Positions 23,800 to 32,643 of a stretch of DNA of 64,000 nucleotides are shown in pieces (positions within the stretch are counted from its first letter, which is position 1; each line of letters begins with the position of its first letter). The notes under the pieces are model-generated. The model made no database searches. It was not told the DNA's origin and worked only from the letters and a program-made list of their open reading frames with translations. Origin of the DNA: Streptomyces spinosus (GTDB taxonomy: Bacteria; Actinomycetota; Actinomycetes; Streptomycetales; Streptomycetaceae). The position numbers and the translations under genes were made by a program. The stretch covers positions 278,377 to 342,376 of the forward strand of contig NZ_JAINRC010000012.1 in the NCBI RefSeq assembly GCF_020400655.1. The letters are read 5' to 3'.

Positions 23800-25446
23800 C
23801 TACGCGTCGTAGACGTCGGCCTTCTTCGGCATCGGGTCCTGGACGTTGCCGCTGAGGAAGGCCGAGCGGGCGCCGAACTTCTCCGTGTTCACGCCGTTCT
23901 CCTCCAGGAGCTTGATCGCGGCGGAGTGCACCACGCGCAGCACCGGTGTCGCCGCGCGCAGCGCGTCGTCGGCCATGAAGCGATGGCGCCACGGCTGGTC
24001 GGCCCAGGCGTGCCGCAGGCCGAACGGCTCGGGCAGGCCCAGTGAGCCGCCGAGCCAGTTCAGCAGCGGCGGGTACCAGGTCAGCGGGGCGCGCACGGCG
24101 AGCCGTACCACCTCGTCGGTGGTGACCAGCGGCAGCTTGATCGTGCGGTTCTCCCAGGGCTTGAAGGACTTGGCGACCTCCTTGGTCGGCGCCTCCGGCT
24201 TGCTGGTGAACAGCGAGTTCACCGGTCCCAGCGCGTGCCCCGTGACCTCGATGCGCAGCGTCTCGTGCAGCACGGTGACCGTGATCAGCATGGTGATGAC
24301 CAGCTGCCCGTCCCACAGGGTCCACTGCACGCCCAGGTAGTGCCGGTCACCGCTGCCGAACTGCTGTTTGTTGCAGATGTCCTGTATGGCGTGCGGCTTG
24401 ACCTGGAAGGCCTCGACGTCGGTGCCCTCGGGCCGGGACACCGCCGTGGCCTTCTCGCCGATCGGGGTGACGATCCAGTGCCGTATCGACGGCTTGGGGA
24501 AACCGCCGGTGTTCAGCGGGCCGCGCTCCAGCAGGGCCAGCTGGTCGTGGATCGCGCGCACGACGTCCCAGCTGCGGAAGGGGTGGATCTCCCGGCCGGG
24601 GTCGGCGGGCACGAGGTCCTCGGCGAGCTGCCAGGCGCCCCAGCGGGTGCCCATGCCGAGTATGCCCTTGGGGCCGGCGTAGAAGACCGAGTTCGACTGC
24701 TGCTCGGCGCTCAGCCGGGCCAGCGACTGGCGCAGCTCCTCCGCGGCGGTCTGGCCCGGACCGCGCGGCACGGCCTCCGGGACCTTGGCGCCGACGCTGG
24801 TGCCCGAGAGCAGGCCGTCCCAGCGCACGCGCAGGTCCGCGGCGGTGCGCTCGCAGATGCGCTTGGCCCAGAACCAGCCGAGCACGGGGACGACCACGGA
24901 CGCGCGGGCGTACCAGGCCCAGAAGCCGGAGAACGGCATCTTGATCAGGAACAGCGCGGCGAGCACACCGACGCCCAGCAGGAGCGCGGTCGCCAGGGCC
25001 CCGGCCCGCTTGTCCTCGCGCCGGGCGACGAAGGTGCGCAGTTGGAAGACGAGCAGCCAGCCGATCATCCCGGGCAGGAAGAGCAGTCCGCAGACGACGG
25101 TGATGGCCGTCAGGCGGTTGTCGCGCTCCCGGCGGATGTTGTTGGCCGCCAGCGCGTGCTCCACCACGAACTTCGGTTCGGTGCCGAAGGACTGGATGAG
25201 CGGCTTGCGTCCGGGGGCGAGCATCCGGTCGACGAGGGCCCGGGAGAACGCCTCACCGAGATTAGGCCGGAACAGCTTGATCCGGCCGGGCTTGACGGTC
25301 GACTGGTGCCACTCGTTGTCGGCCTTCTTGATCTCCTCGATCGGGCTGTCCCGGTACGCCGCGGAGGCCAGCGCGGAGGTCGCCGCCTGCCCCTCGTCGC
25401 CCGAGACGGGTACCTGGGGCCCGTCCCACTCCGTTCCAAACGACAT
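23800..25446 (-). CDS. large uncharacterised membrane protein
   Basis: 548 residues from the ATG at 25446, preceded by a GGGGGCGGGA purine run; an ATG four codons earlier is possible. The N-terminal 110 residues are soluble and include a KADNEWHQSTVKPGRIKLFRP segment. Four hydrophobic segments follow (about 112-135, 150-170 and two near 175-200), then a long cytosolic part with few recognisable features (FYAGPKGILGMGTRWGAWQL, GDRHYLGVQWTLWDGQLVITML). I know of no characterised homologue. It lies between HIT and EF-G2; the 249 bp upstream contain no clear terminator. Confidence 0.8.
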   Translation of the reverse strand: MSFGTEWDGPQVPVSGDEGQAATSALASAAYRDSPIEEIKKADNEWHQSTVKPGRIKLFRPNLGEAFSRALVDRMLAPGRKPLIQSFGTEPKFVVEHALAANNIRRERDNRLTAITVVCGLLFLPGMIGWLLVFQLRTFVARREDKRAGALATALLLGVGVLAALFLIKMPFSGFWAWYARASVVVPVLGWFWAKRICERTAADLRVRWDGLLSGTSVGAKVPEAVPRGPGQTAAEELRQSLARLSAEQQSNSVFYAGPKGILGMGTRWGAWQLAEDLVPADPGREIHPFRSWDVVRAIHDQLALLERGPLNTGGFPKPSIRHWIVTPIGEKATAVSRPEGTDVEAFQVKPHAIQDICNKQQFGSGDRHYLGVQWTLWDGQLVITMLITVTVLHETLRIEVTGHALGPVNSLFTSKPEAPTKEVAKSFKPWENRTIKLPLVTTDEVVRLAVRAPLTWYPPLLNWLGGSLGLPEPFGLRHAWADQPWRHRFMADDALRAATPVLRVVHSAAIKLLEENGVNTEKFGARSAFLSGNVQDPMPKKADVYDA

Positions 25447-25695
25447 TCCCGCCCCCATCACCGCCGGTGCCGTTCCTGCGGCCTTCCCGACTTCCCTGCC
25501 CCGCACACCTGTTGGACCGCACGTCGTGCCGGCACCGGTCGGCTGCCGGTCGGTCGCGGCACGACGACATCAGGTGATCAGCGTATCCGCCGGCACCGAC
25601 AGCGCGTGGGCGGACGGCCGAAGCCGCCCGCCCGTGCGCCGGTCGTGCGCCGGTGTACCAGGGCCTCTCCTTCGGATCAGGCCGAACGAAAGAAC

Positions 25696-27897
25696 CTAGG
25701 CCTCGTCCCCGGCCTGTTCGCGGATGCGTTCGGCGATCTGCGGCGGCATCGGCTCGTGCCGGGCGTACCCCCGGTCGAAGCGGGCCGTGCCGTGCGACAG
25801 CGAACGCAGGTCCACGGTGTACCGTCCGATCTCGAACTCGGGCACCTCGGCGCGGATCAACGTGCGTCCCGTGCCCACCTGTTCGGTGCCGAGCAGCCGG
25901 CCGCGACGGCTGGAGAGGTCGCTCATCACGGCCCCCACGTAGTCGTCGCCGACCAGGACGGTCACCTCGGCGACCGGCTCCAGCAGATGGATCCTCGCGT
26001 CCGCCGCGGCCTCGCGCAGCGCGAGCGCGCCCGCCGTCTGGAAGGCGGCGTCGGAGGAGTCCACCGAGTGGGCCTTGCCGTCCACCAGCGTGACCCGCAC
26101 GTCGACCAGGGGGTAGCCGGCGGCGACCCCCTTGGCGGCCTGAGCGCGGACGCCCTTCTCTACGGACGGGATGAACTGGCGGGGCACCGCGCCGCCGACC
26201 ACCTTGTCCACGAACTCGATGCCCGAGCCGCCCGGCAGCGGTTCGACCTCGATCTCGCAGATGGCGTACTGGCCGTGGCCGCCGGACTGCTTGACGTGCC
26301 GGCCGCGCCCGGTGGCCCGGGTCGCGAACGTCTCCCGCAGGGAGACCCGGTGCGGGACGACGTCGACCTGGACGCCGTAGCGGCTGCGCAGCCGTTCCAG
26401 GGCGACGTCGGCGTGGGCCTCGCCCAGGCACCACAGGACGACCTGGTGGGTGTCCTGGTTCTGCTCCAGGCGCATGGTCGGGTCCTCGGCGACCAGCCGG
26501 GACAGCCCCTGGGAGAGCTTGTCCTCGTCGGCCTTGCTGTGCGCGTGGATGGCGAGCGGCAGCAGCGGGTCGGGCATCTGCCAAGGTTCCATCAGGAGCG
26601 GGTCGTCCTTGGCGGAGAGGGTGTCGCCGGTCTCGGCCCGGCCGAGCTTGGCCACGCAGACCAGGTCGCCGGCGACGGCGTGGGTGACCGGGCGCTGCTG
26701 TTTGCCGAACGGCATGGACAGGGCGCCGACCTTCTCGTCCACGTCGTGGTCCTCGTGCCCGCGGTCGGCGAGGCCGTGCCCGGAGACGTGCACGGTCTGG
26801 TCCGGGCGCAGAGTGCCGGAGAAGACGCGGACCAGCGAGAGCCGGCCGACGTACGGGTCGGAGGAGGTCTTGACGACCTCGGCGACCAGCGGGCCGTCCG
26901 TGTCGCACGGCTTCAGCTCGCGCGGCTCGCCGTCGACCGTGGTCACCCCGGGCAGCGGATGCTCGAACGGGGTCGGGAAGCCGCGCGTGACCAGCTCCAG
27001 CAGCTCCACCGTGCCGAGGCCCTGCCTCGCGCCCTCGGCGGCGGGGGCGGCGGCCAGCACGGGGAAGAACGAACCGCGTGCCACGGCCCGCTCCAGGTCC
27101 TCGATCAGCGTCTTGACCTCGACCTGCTCACCGCCCAGGTAGCGGTCCATGAGGGTCTCGTCCTCGCTCTCCGCGATGATCCCCTCGATGAGCCGGTTGC
27201 GGGCCTCCTCGATGTCCGGGAGCTGGTCCTCGCCGGGTTCGGACTCCTTGCGCTCCCCGGTCGAGTAGTCGAACAGCTTCCGCGACAGCAGCCCGACGAG
27301 CCCGGTCACGGGCGCGTGCCCGTCGGGGCCCTCGGGGCCGCGCAGCGGCAGGTACAGCGGCAGGACGGCGTCGGGGTCGTCACCGCCGAAGGCCTCCGCG
27401 CAGATCCGGGTCATCTCCTCGAAGTCGGCGCGGGCGGCCTCCAGGTGCGTGATCACGATCGCACGGGGCATGCCCACGGCCGCGCACTCCTCCCACACCA
27501 TCCGGGTCGATCCGTCCACGCCGTCGGAGGCCGAGACGACGAAGAGGGCCGCGTCCGCCGCGCGCAGACCGGCCCTCAGCTCACCGACGAAGTCGGCGTA
27601 GCCGGGAGTGTCCAGGAGGTTGACCTTGATGCCGTCCCATTCGACCGGCACGAGGGAGAGCTGTACCGAGCGCTGCTGCCGGTGCTCGATGTCGTCGTGG
27701 TCGGAGACGGTACCGCCGTCCTCGACGCGCCCCGCCCGGTTCACCGCCCCCGCGGTCAGCGCGAGCGCCTCCACGAGGGTCGTCTTTCCCGAGCCGGAGT
27801 GGCCGACCAGCACCACATTCCGTATGGACGCGGGTCGGTCGGCCGCCAGAGCCCTGCCGGCGGCCCCAGGGTGGTGTGTCTGTGCCTTGTCGCCCAT
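25696..27897 (-). CDS. elongation factor G-like protein EF-G2
   Basis: 733 residues from the ATG at 27897 (GGGAGG upstream). EF-G domain order: GTPase with P-loop GHSGSGKTT (32-40) and DTPGYADF (96-103), domain II, then the SYDGxxxx-like domains III-V near the C-terminus (GKAHSVDSSDAAFQTAGALAL, GAVMSDLSSRRGRLLG). The base-recognition motif that should be NKxD reads THLE (150-153), so nucleotide specificity is likely altered. From what I recall, the mycobacterial EF-G2 relatives bind guanine nucleotides but do not replace EF-G in translocation. The role here is unknown. A 19-bp palindrome lies 37 bp before the start codon. Confidence 0.9.
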   Translation of the reverse strand: MGDKAQTHHPGAAGRALAADRPASIRNVVLVGHSGSGKTTLVEALALTAGAVNRAGRVEDGGTVSDHDDIEHRQQRSVQLSLVPVEWDGIKVNLLDTPGYADFVGELRAGLRAADAALFVVSASDGVDGSTRMVWEECAAVGMPRAIVITHLEAARADFEEMTRICAEAFGGDDPDAVLPLYLPLRGPEGPDGHAPVTGLVGLLSRKLFDYSTGERKESEPGEDQLPDIEEARNRLIEGIIAESEDETLMDRYLGGEQVEVKTLIEDLERAVARGSFFPVLAAAPAAEGARQGLGTVELLELVTRGFPTPFEHPLPGVTTVDGEPRELKPCDTDGPLVAEVVKTSSDPYVGRLSLVRVFSGTLRPDQTVHVSGHGLADRGHEDHDVDEKVGALSMPFGKQQRPVTHAVAGDLVCVAKLGRAETGDTLSAKDDPLLMEPWQMPDPLLPLAIHAHSKADEDKLSQGLSRLVAEDPTMRLEQNQDTHQVVLWCLGEAHADVALERLRSRYGVQVDVVPHRVSLRETFATRATGRGRHVKQSGGHGQYAICEIEVEPLPGGSGIEFVDKVVGGAVPRQFIPSVEKGVRAQAAKGVAAGYPLVDVRVTLVDGKAHSVDSSDAAFQTAGALALREAAADARIHLLEPVAEVTVLVGDDYVGAVMSDLSSRRGRLLGTEQVGTGRTLIRAEVPEFEIGRYTVDLRSLSHGTARFDRGYARHEPMPPQIAERIREQAGDEA

Positions 27898-28206
27898 GAT
27901 CCTGCCTCCCGTGCACGGTGAGGGTGGGCGCGGACACGCGGGATCCGCGTGTGCGGCGGCTCCGGCGACGCCCGCGGTCATTCGAGCTTTCCACTCCCGT
28001 CACGCCGCGTCCATACGAAGGACCGCGACGGGTGCGCAGCGTGCGTGCGCGGCACCGATCCCGTCACGCACGCCCCGCGCGCGACGGCACGCGCCGGTTC
28101 CCGGCGCGGCTGTGGGTGCCCGCCCGCCACGCACACGCGCGCGTGGCTACGATGGGCCAGCCGGCGGCCACCAGGGGCCACGGCGACACCGACCGTCGGG
28201 AAGGCC
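27898..28206. other. 309-bp divergent region between EF-G2 and pgsA
   Basis: Contains the palindrome ACACGCGGGATCCGCGTGT (27934-27952, 7-5-7) and a TACGAT box at 28147-28152 pointing towards pgsA. No coding frame is supported. Confidence 0.5.
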
Positions 28207-28872
28207 ATGCTGAACAAGTACGCGCGTGCATTCTTCACGCGTGTCCTCACACCGTTCGCCGCGTTTCTCATCCGCCGGGGCGTGAGCCCCGACGCGGTCA
28301 CGCTCATCGGCACGGCCGGGGTGATCGCGGGGGCGCTGGTCTTCTACCCCAGGGGCGAGTTCTTCTGGGGCACGGTCGTGATCACCCTGTTCGTCTTCTC
28401 CGACCTGGTCGACGGCAACATGGCCCGCCAGCTGGGCCGCTCCAGCCGCTGGGGCGCCTTCCTGGACTCCACCCTGGACCGGGTCGCCGACGGCGCGATC
28501 TTCGGCGGCTTCGCGCTCTGGTACGCGGGCAACGGGAACGACAACGTGCTGTGCGCGGTGTCGATCTTCTGCCTCGCGAGCGGCCAGGTGGTGTCGTACA
28601 CCAAGGCGCGCGGCGAGTCGATCGGGCTGCCGGTCGCCGTCAACGGGCTCGTCGAGCGTGCCGAGCGGCTGGTGATCTCGCTGGTCGCGGCCGGTTTCGC
28701 GGGCCTGCACAAGTTCGGTGTGCCGGGCATCCAGTGGCTGCTGCCCATCGCCCTGTGGATCGTCGCCGTCGGCAGCCTCGTCACCCTGGTCCAGCGGGTC
28801 GTCACCGTCCGCCGCGAGTCCGCCGAGGCGGAGGCGGCGGCCCGGCAGAGCACGAGCGAGGCGACGCAGTGA
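28207..28872 (+). CDS. pgsA: phosphatidylinositol phosphate synthase (CDP-alcohol phosphotransferase)
   Basis: 221 residues from the ATG at 28207 (GGGAAGG just upstream). The CDP-alcohol phosphotransferase signature is complete: D-L-V-D-G-N-M-A-R then G...D...D in DLVDGNMARQLGRSSRWGA and FLDSTLD (D-x2-D-G-x2-A-R-x8-G-x3-D-x3-D). About six membrane segments surround it. With CDP-diacylglycerol and inositol-1-phosphate it should make phosphatidylinositol phosphate, the lipid anchor of phosphatidylinositol mannosides. Its stop overlaps the next start (GTGA). The operon with acyltransferase and PimA makes PI synthesis more likely than phosphatidylglycerol synthesis. Confidence 0.92.
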   Translation: MLNKYARAFFTRVLTPFAAFLIRRGVSPDAVTLIGTAGVIAGALVFYPRGEFFWGTVVITLFVFSDLVDGNMARQLGRSSRWGAFLDSTLDRVADGAIFGGFALWYAGNGNDNVLCAVSIFCLASGQVVSYTKARGESIGLPVAVNGLVERAERLVISLVAAGFAGLHKFGVPGIQWLLPIALWIVAVGSLVTLVQRVVTVRRESAEAEAAARQSTSEATQ

Positions 28873-29777
28873 GCGCCGCCGACCGGCTCACCGACGCGCT
28901 GTACGGGCTCGGCTGGGGCACCGTCAAGAAGCTCCCGGAACCGGTCGCGGTGCGCCTCGGCCGGACCATCGCCGACCTCGCCTGGAAGCGGCGCGGCAAG
29001 GGCGTGAAGCGGCTGGAGGCCAACTACGCGCGCGTGGTGCCGGACGCCACCGCGGAACGGCTCGCCGAGCTGTCCCGCGCGGGCATGCGCTCCTACCTGC
29101 GCTACTGGATGGAGTCCTTCCGGCTGCCGGCCTGGAGCGCCGAGCGCGTCCGGACGGGCTTCGACCCGAAGGACGTCCACCACCTGACCGACGGCCTCGC
29201 CGCCGGCCGGGGCGTGATACTCGCCCTGCCCCACCTGGCCAACTGGGACCTGGCCGGCGCCTGGGTCACCACGGAGCTGAGGACGCCGTTCACGACGGTC
29301 GCCGAGCGGCTGAAGCCCGAGACGCTGTACGACCGCTTCGTCGCCTACCGCGAGGGCCTCGGCATGGAGGTCCTGCCGCACAGCGGCGGCTCCGCCTTCG
29401 GTGCCCTGGCCCGCAGGCTGCGCGACGGCGGCCTGGTCTGCCTGGTGGCCGACCGCGACCTGTCCGCCTCCGGCGTCGAGGTCGACTTCTTCGGCGAGAC
29501 GGCCCGGATGCCGGCCGGACCGGCCCTGCTGGCCCAGCAGACCGGCGCGCTGCTGCTGCCCGTCACCCTCTGGTACGACGAGACGCCCGTCATGAAGGGC
29601 CGGGTGCATCCGGCGATCGAGGTCCCCGAGTCAGGCAACCGCGCCGAGAAGACGTCTGTCATGACACAGGCGCTGGCCGACGCCTTCGCCACCGGGATCG
29701 CGGACCACCCGGAGGACTGGCACATGCTCCAGCGGCTGTGGCTCGCCGACCTCGACCCCGCGAAGGGACCCGCGTGA
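28869..29777 (+). CDS. phosphatidylinositol mannoside acyltransferase (LpxL/HtrB family)
   Basis: 302 residues from a GTG that overlaps the pgsA stop. The lysophospholipid acyltransferase fold is seen as ALPHLANWDLAG (the H-x4-D catalytic pair) and CLVADRDLSASGVEVDFFGE with the downstream PAGPALLAQQTGALLLPV. LpxL-type proteins acylate lipid A in Gram-negatives; in actinobacteria the same family (PatA) acylates the mannose of PIM1/PIM2. Its place between PI synthase and PimA supports the PIM function. Its stop overlaps the pimA start. It should act on the inner face of the membrane. Confidence 0.9.
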   Translation: MSAADRLTDALYGLGWGTVKKLPEPVAVRLGRTIADLAWKRRGKGVKRLEANYARVVPDATAERLAELSRAGMRSYLRYWMESFRLPAWSAERVRTGFDPKDVHHLTDGLAAGRGVILALPHLANWDLAGAWVTTELRTPFTTVAERLKPETLYDRFVAYREGLGMEVLPHSGGSAFGALARRLRDGGLVCLVADRDLSASGVEVDFFGETARMPAGPALLAQQTGALLLPVTLWYDETPVMKGRVHPAIEVPESGNRAEKTSVMTQALADAFATGIADHPEDWHMLQRLWLADLDPAKGPA

Positions 29778-30937
29778 GAATCGGGATCGTCTGCCCGTAC
29801 TCCTGGGACGTGCCCGGTGGCGTCCAGTTCCACATCCGCGACCTCGCCGAGTACTTCCTGCGGCTCGGCCACGAGGTGTCCGTCCTCGCCCCGGCCGACG
29901 ACGACACCCCGCTGCCGCCGTACGTGGTCTCCGCGGGCCGCGCGGTCCCGGTGCCGTACAACGGCTCGGTGGCCCGGCTGAACTTCGGCTTCCTGTCGGC
30001 CGCGCGGGTACGGCGCTGGCTGCACGAGGGCGCCTTCGACGTGGTGCACATCCACGAGCCGACCTCGCCCTCGCTGGGCCTGCTGACCTGCTGGGCGGCG
30101 TCCGGCCCGATCGTGGCCACCTTCCACACCTCCAACCCGCGCTCGCGCGCGATGATCGCCGCGTACGCGATCCTCCAGGCGGCGCTGGAGAAGATCAGCG
30201 CGCGGATCGCGGTCAGCGAGTACGCCCGCCGCACCCTGGTCGAGCACCTCGGCGGGGACGCGGTGGTGATCCCCAACGGCGTCGACGTGGACTTCTTCGC
30301 CAGGGCCGAGCCCAAGCCCCAGTGGCAGGGCGACACCATCGGCTTCATCGGCCGCATCGACGAGCCCCGCAAGGGCCTGCCGGTCCTGATGCGGGCCCTG
30401 CCGCGCATCCTCGCCGAGCGGCCGGGGGCCCGGCTGCTGGTCGCCGGCCGGGGCGACGAGGAGGCGGCCGTCGAGGACCTGCCGAAGGAGCTGCGCTCCC
30501 GTGTCGAGTTCCTCGGCATGATCAGCGACGAGGACAAGGCGCGGCTGCTGCGCAGCGTCGACCTGTACGTCGCCCCCAACACCGGCGGGGAGAGCTTCGG
30601 CATCATCCTGGTCGAGGCGATGTCCGCGGGCGCCCCCGTGCTCGCCTCCGACCTGGACGCGTTCGTGCAGGTCCTCGACCAGGGCCAGGCCGGCGAGGTC
30701 TTCACGAACGAGGACGCCGACGCGCTGGCCGAGGCGGCCGTACGGCTGCTGCGGGACCCCGCCCGCCGGACCGCACTGCGCGAGCGCGGCAGCGCCCACG
30801 TACGGCGGTTCGACTGGTCCACGGTCGGCGCGGACATCCTGTCCGTCTACGAGACCGTGACGGCGGGCGCGGCGGCAGTGGCCGCGGACGAACGCACGAC
30901 GGGCCTGAGAGCGCGCTTCGGGCTGGCACGGGACTGA
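29774..30937 (+). CDS. pimA: phosphatidylinositol alpha-mannosyltransferase
   Basis: 387 residues from the GTG at 29774 (GTGA overlap). A GT-B/GT4 glycosyltransferase: N-terminal VCPYSWDVPGGVQFHIRDLAEY, IHEPTSPSLGLLTC and ATFHTSNPRS, C-terminal GFIGRIDEPRKGLPVLM and VAPNTGGESFGIILVEAM, which carries the E-x7-E nucleotide-sugar motif. It matches PimA, which moves mannose from GDP-mannose to the inositol 2-OH of phosphatidylinositol at the cytoplasmic face. It is third in the pgsA-acyltransferase-pimA operon, where the products act in sequence. The C-terminal 25 residues are Ala-rich and variable. Confidence 0.93.
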   Translation: MRIGIVCPYSWDVPGGVQFHIRDLAEYFLRLGHEVSVLAPADDDTPLPPYVVSAGRAVPVPYNGSVARLNFGFLSAARVRRWLHEGAFDVVHIHEPTSPSLGLLTCWAASGPIVATFHTSNPRSRAMIAAYAILQAALEKISARIAVSEYARRTLVEHLGGDAVVIPNGVDVDFFARAEPKPQWQGDTIGFIGRIDEPRKGLPVLMRALPRILAERPGARLLVAGRGDEEAAVEDLPKELRSRVEFLGMISDEDKARLLRSVDLYVAPNTGGESFGIILVEAMSAGAPVLASDLDAFVQVLDQGQAGEVFTNEDADALAEAAVRLLRDPARRTALRERGSAHVRRFDWSTVGADILSVYETVTAGAAAVAADERTTGLRARFGLARD

Positions 30938-31052
30938 GCGCCGGGCCGGGGCGGGCGGGCTGTCCGAGCCGAGCCGCGGGGACCCGGCCGGAGCCGCTCC
31001 CGGGCCGTGCCCAGCGGCGCGGTACCGGCTCGTGGCGGCGGTCCGCGCAGCC

Positions 31053-31058
31053 GATAGC
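31053..31058 (+). promoter_or_regulatory. -10 box of a leaderless promoter for the LemA-like gene
   Basis: GATAGC, ending 8 nt before the GTG at 31067; no RBS. Confidence 0.4.
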
Positions 31059-31066
31059 CTTCCGGC

Positions 31067-31609
31067 GTGACCGCAACCCTCATCTGGATCCTCGTCGCGC
31101 TCATCGCCGTCGGCGTGTACCTGAGCTGGACGGCCGGGCGGCTGGACCGGCTGCACGTGCGGATGGACGCCGCGCGGGCCGCGCTCGACGCCCAGTTGCT
31201 GCGACGGGCCTCCGTCGCGCAGGAACTGGCGACCTCGGGCGTGCTGGACCCGGCCGCCTCGATCGTCCTGTACGAGGCCGCGCACGCCGCCCGGCAGGCG
31301 GAGGAGGAGCAGCGGGAGGTCGCCGAGAGCGAGCTGAGCCAGGCGCTGCGGGCGGTCTTCGAGGACCCGGCGCAGGTGGAGGCCGTACGGGAGGCCCCCG
31401 GGGGCGAGGAGGCCGCCCGTGAGCTGGCCGAGGCCGTCCGCCGGGTGCCGATGGCCCGCCGCTTCCACAACGACGCCGTGGGGGCCGCCCGCAGACTCCG
31501 TGAGCACCGCAAGGTCCGCTGGTTCCGGCTGGCCGGCCACGCCCCGTTCCCGCTGGCCTTCGAGATGGACGACGAGCCCCCCGCGGCCCTCGTGGAGCGG
31601 GTCGCCTGA
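31067..31609 (+). CDS. membrane-anchored LemA-like protein
   Basis: 180 residues from a GTG. A single N-terminal membrane segment (LIWILVALIAVGVYLSW) is followed by a long helical, charged domain (RLDRLHVRMDAARAALDAQL and AARQAEEEQREVAESELSQAL). The C-terminal RRFHNDAVGAARRLREHRK then F-R-L-A-G and FEMDDEPP resemble the YNxAVxxYN...P..A...GF...FE ending of LemA proteins. LemA functions are poorly known. Similarity is by eye only, so this could be a separate streptomycete family. Confidence 0.7.
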   Translation: MTATLIWILVALIAVGVYLSWTAGRLDRLHVRMDAARAALDAQLLRRASVAQELATSGVLDPAASIVLYEAAHAARQAEEEQREVAESELSQALRAVFEDPAQVEAVREAPGGEEAARELAEAVRRVPMARRFHNDAVGAARRLREHRKVRWFRLAGHAPFPLAFEMDDEPPAALVERVA

Positions 31610-31656
31610 CCGGCGGGCGGACCAAAAGGATCCACCGGTTTGTCATTGGCCCTTGC

Positions 31657-31672
31657 AGTGGCCTGGTCCACT
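31657..31672. promoter_or_regulatory. inverted repeat upstream of pdxS, possible MocR/PdxR-type site
   Basis: AGTGGCCTGGTCCACT, arms AGTGG/CCACT, with a further GTGGATCC-like half site (complement) near 31628-31635. Half-sites of the AGTGGAC type are known for PdxR regulators of pyridoxal synthesis in actinobacteria. It lies where a pdxS promoter would be. Confidence 0.35.
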
Positions 31673-31724
31673 CACGTTTCCTCGGCGGTGCAGAAAACCC
31701 TCTTCCCTTTCAGTGAGGTCACCC

Positions 31725-32630
31725 GTGTCCACCACCGACAACCAGGCTCCCGAGACCGGCACCGCCCGCGTGAAGCGCGGCATGGCCGAGCAGCTCAAGG
31801 GCGGCGTGATCATGGACGTCGTCACGCCGGAGCAGGCGAAGATCGCCGAGGACGCGGGCGCCGTCGCCGTCATGGCCCTGGAGCGGGTGCCGGCCGACAT
31901 CCGCAAGGACGGCGGCGTGGCCCGCATGTCCGACCCGGACATGATCGAGGGCATCATCGACGCCGTCTCGATCCCGGTCATGGCCAAGTCCCGCATCGGC
32001 CACTTCGTCGAGGCCCAGGTGCTCCAGTCCCTCGGCGTCGACTACATCGACGAGTCCGAGGTGCTCACCCCGGCCGACGAGGTCAACCACTCCGACAAGT
32101 GGGCCTTCACCACCCCCTTCGTCTGCGGCGCCACCAACCTGGGCGAGGCCCTGCGCCGCATCGCCGAGGGTGCCGCGATGATCCGCTCCAAGGGTGAGGC
32201 CGGCACCGGCAACGTCGTCGAGGCCGTCCGCCACCTGCGCCAGATCAAGAACGAGATCGCCCGTCTGCGCGGCTACGACAACCACGAGCTGTACGCCGCC
32301 GCCAAGGAGCTGCGCGCCCCGTACGAGCTGGTCAAGGAGGTCGCCGAGCTGGGCAAGCTCCCGGTGGTGCTGTTCTCCGCCGGCGGTGTGGCCACCCCGG
32401 CCGACGCCGCCCTGATGCGTCAGCTCGGCGCCGAGGGCGTCTTCGTCGGCTCCGGCATCTTCAAGTCCGGTGACCCGGCCAAGCGTGCCGCCGCCATCGT
32501 CAAGGCCACCACCTTCTACGACGACCCGAAGATCATCGCGGACGCCTCCCGCAACCTCGGCGAGGCCATGGTCGGCATCAACTGCGACACCCTCCCCGAG
32601 ACCGAGCGCTACGCGAACCGCGGCTGGTAA
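31725..32630 (+). CDS. pdxS: pyridoxal 5'-phosphate synthase lyase subunit PdxS
   Basis: 301 residues from the GTG at 31725 (GTGAGGT upstream). The (beta/alpha)8 PdxS fold is unmistakable: KGGVIMDVVTPEQAKIAEDAGAVAVMALER, IPVMAKSRIGHFVEAQ (the first Schiff-base Lys), and GGVATPADAALMRQLGAEGVFVGSGIFKS with the phosphate-binding GSG. It condenses ribose 5-phosphate, glyceraldehyde 3-phosphate and ammonia to PLP as a dodecamer carrying PdxT subunits. pdxT follows 13 bp downstream. Confidence 0.98.
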   Translation: MSTTDNQAPETGTARVKRGMAEQLKGGVIMDVVTPEQAKIAEDAGAVAVMALERVPADIRKDGGVARMSDPDMIEGIIDAVSIPVMAKSRIGHFVEAQVLQSLGVDYIDESEVLTPADEVNHSDKWAFTTPFVCGATNLGEALRRIAEGAAMIRSKGEAGTGNVVEAVRHLRQIKNEIARLRGYDNHELYAAAKELRAPYELVKEVAELGKLPVVLFSAGGVATPADAALMRQLGAEGVFVGSGIFKSGDPAKRAAAIVKATTFYDDPKIIADASRNLGEAMVGINCDTLPETERYANRGW

Positions 32631-32643
32631 GGCACTGGAACCC

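Noticed and set aside
24235..27921. A 1228-codon open frame on the plus strand across two minus-strand genes
   Set aside because: It is the antisense of the membrane protein and EF-G2 genes, both with clear starts and, for EF-G2, unmistakable motifs. Long antisense frames arise from high GC at third positions.
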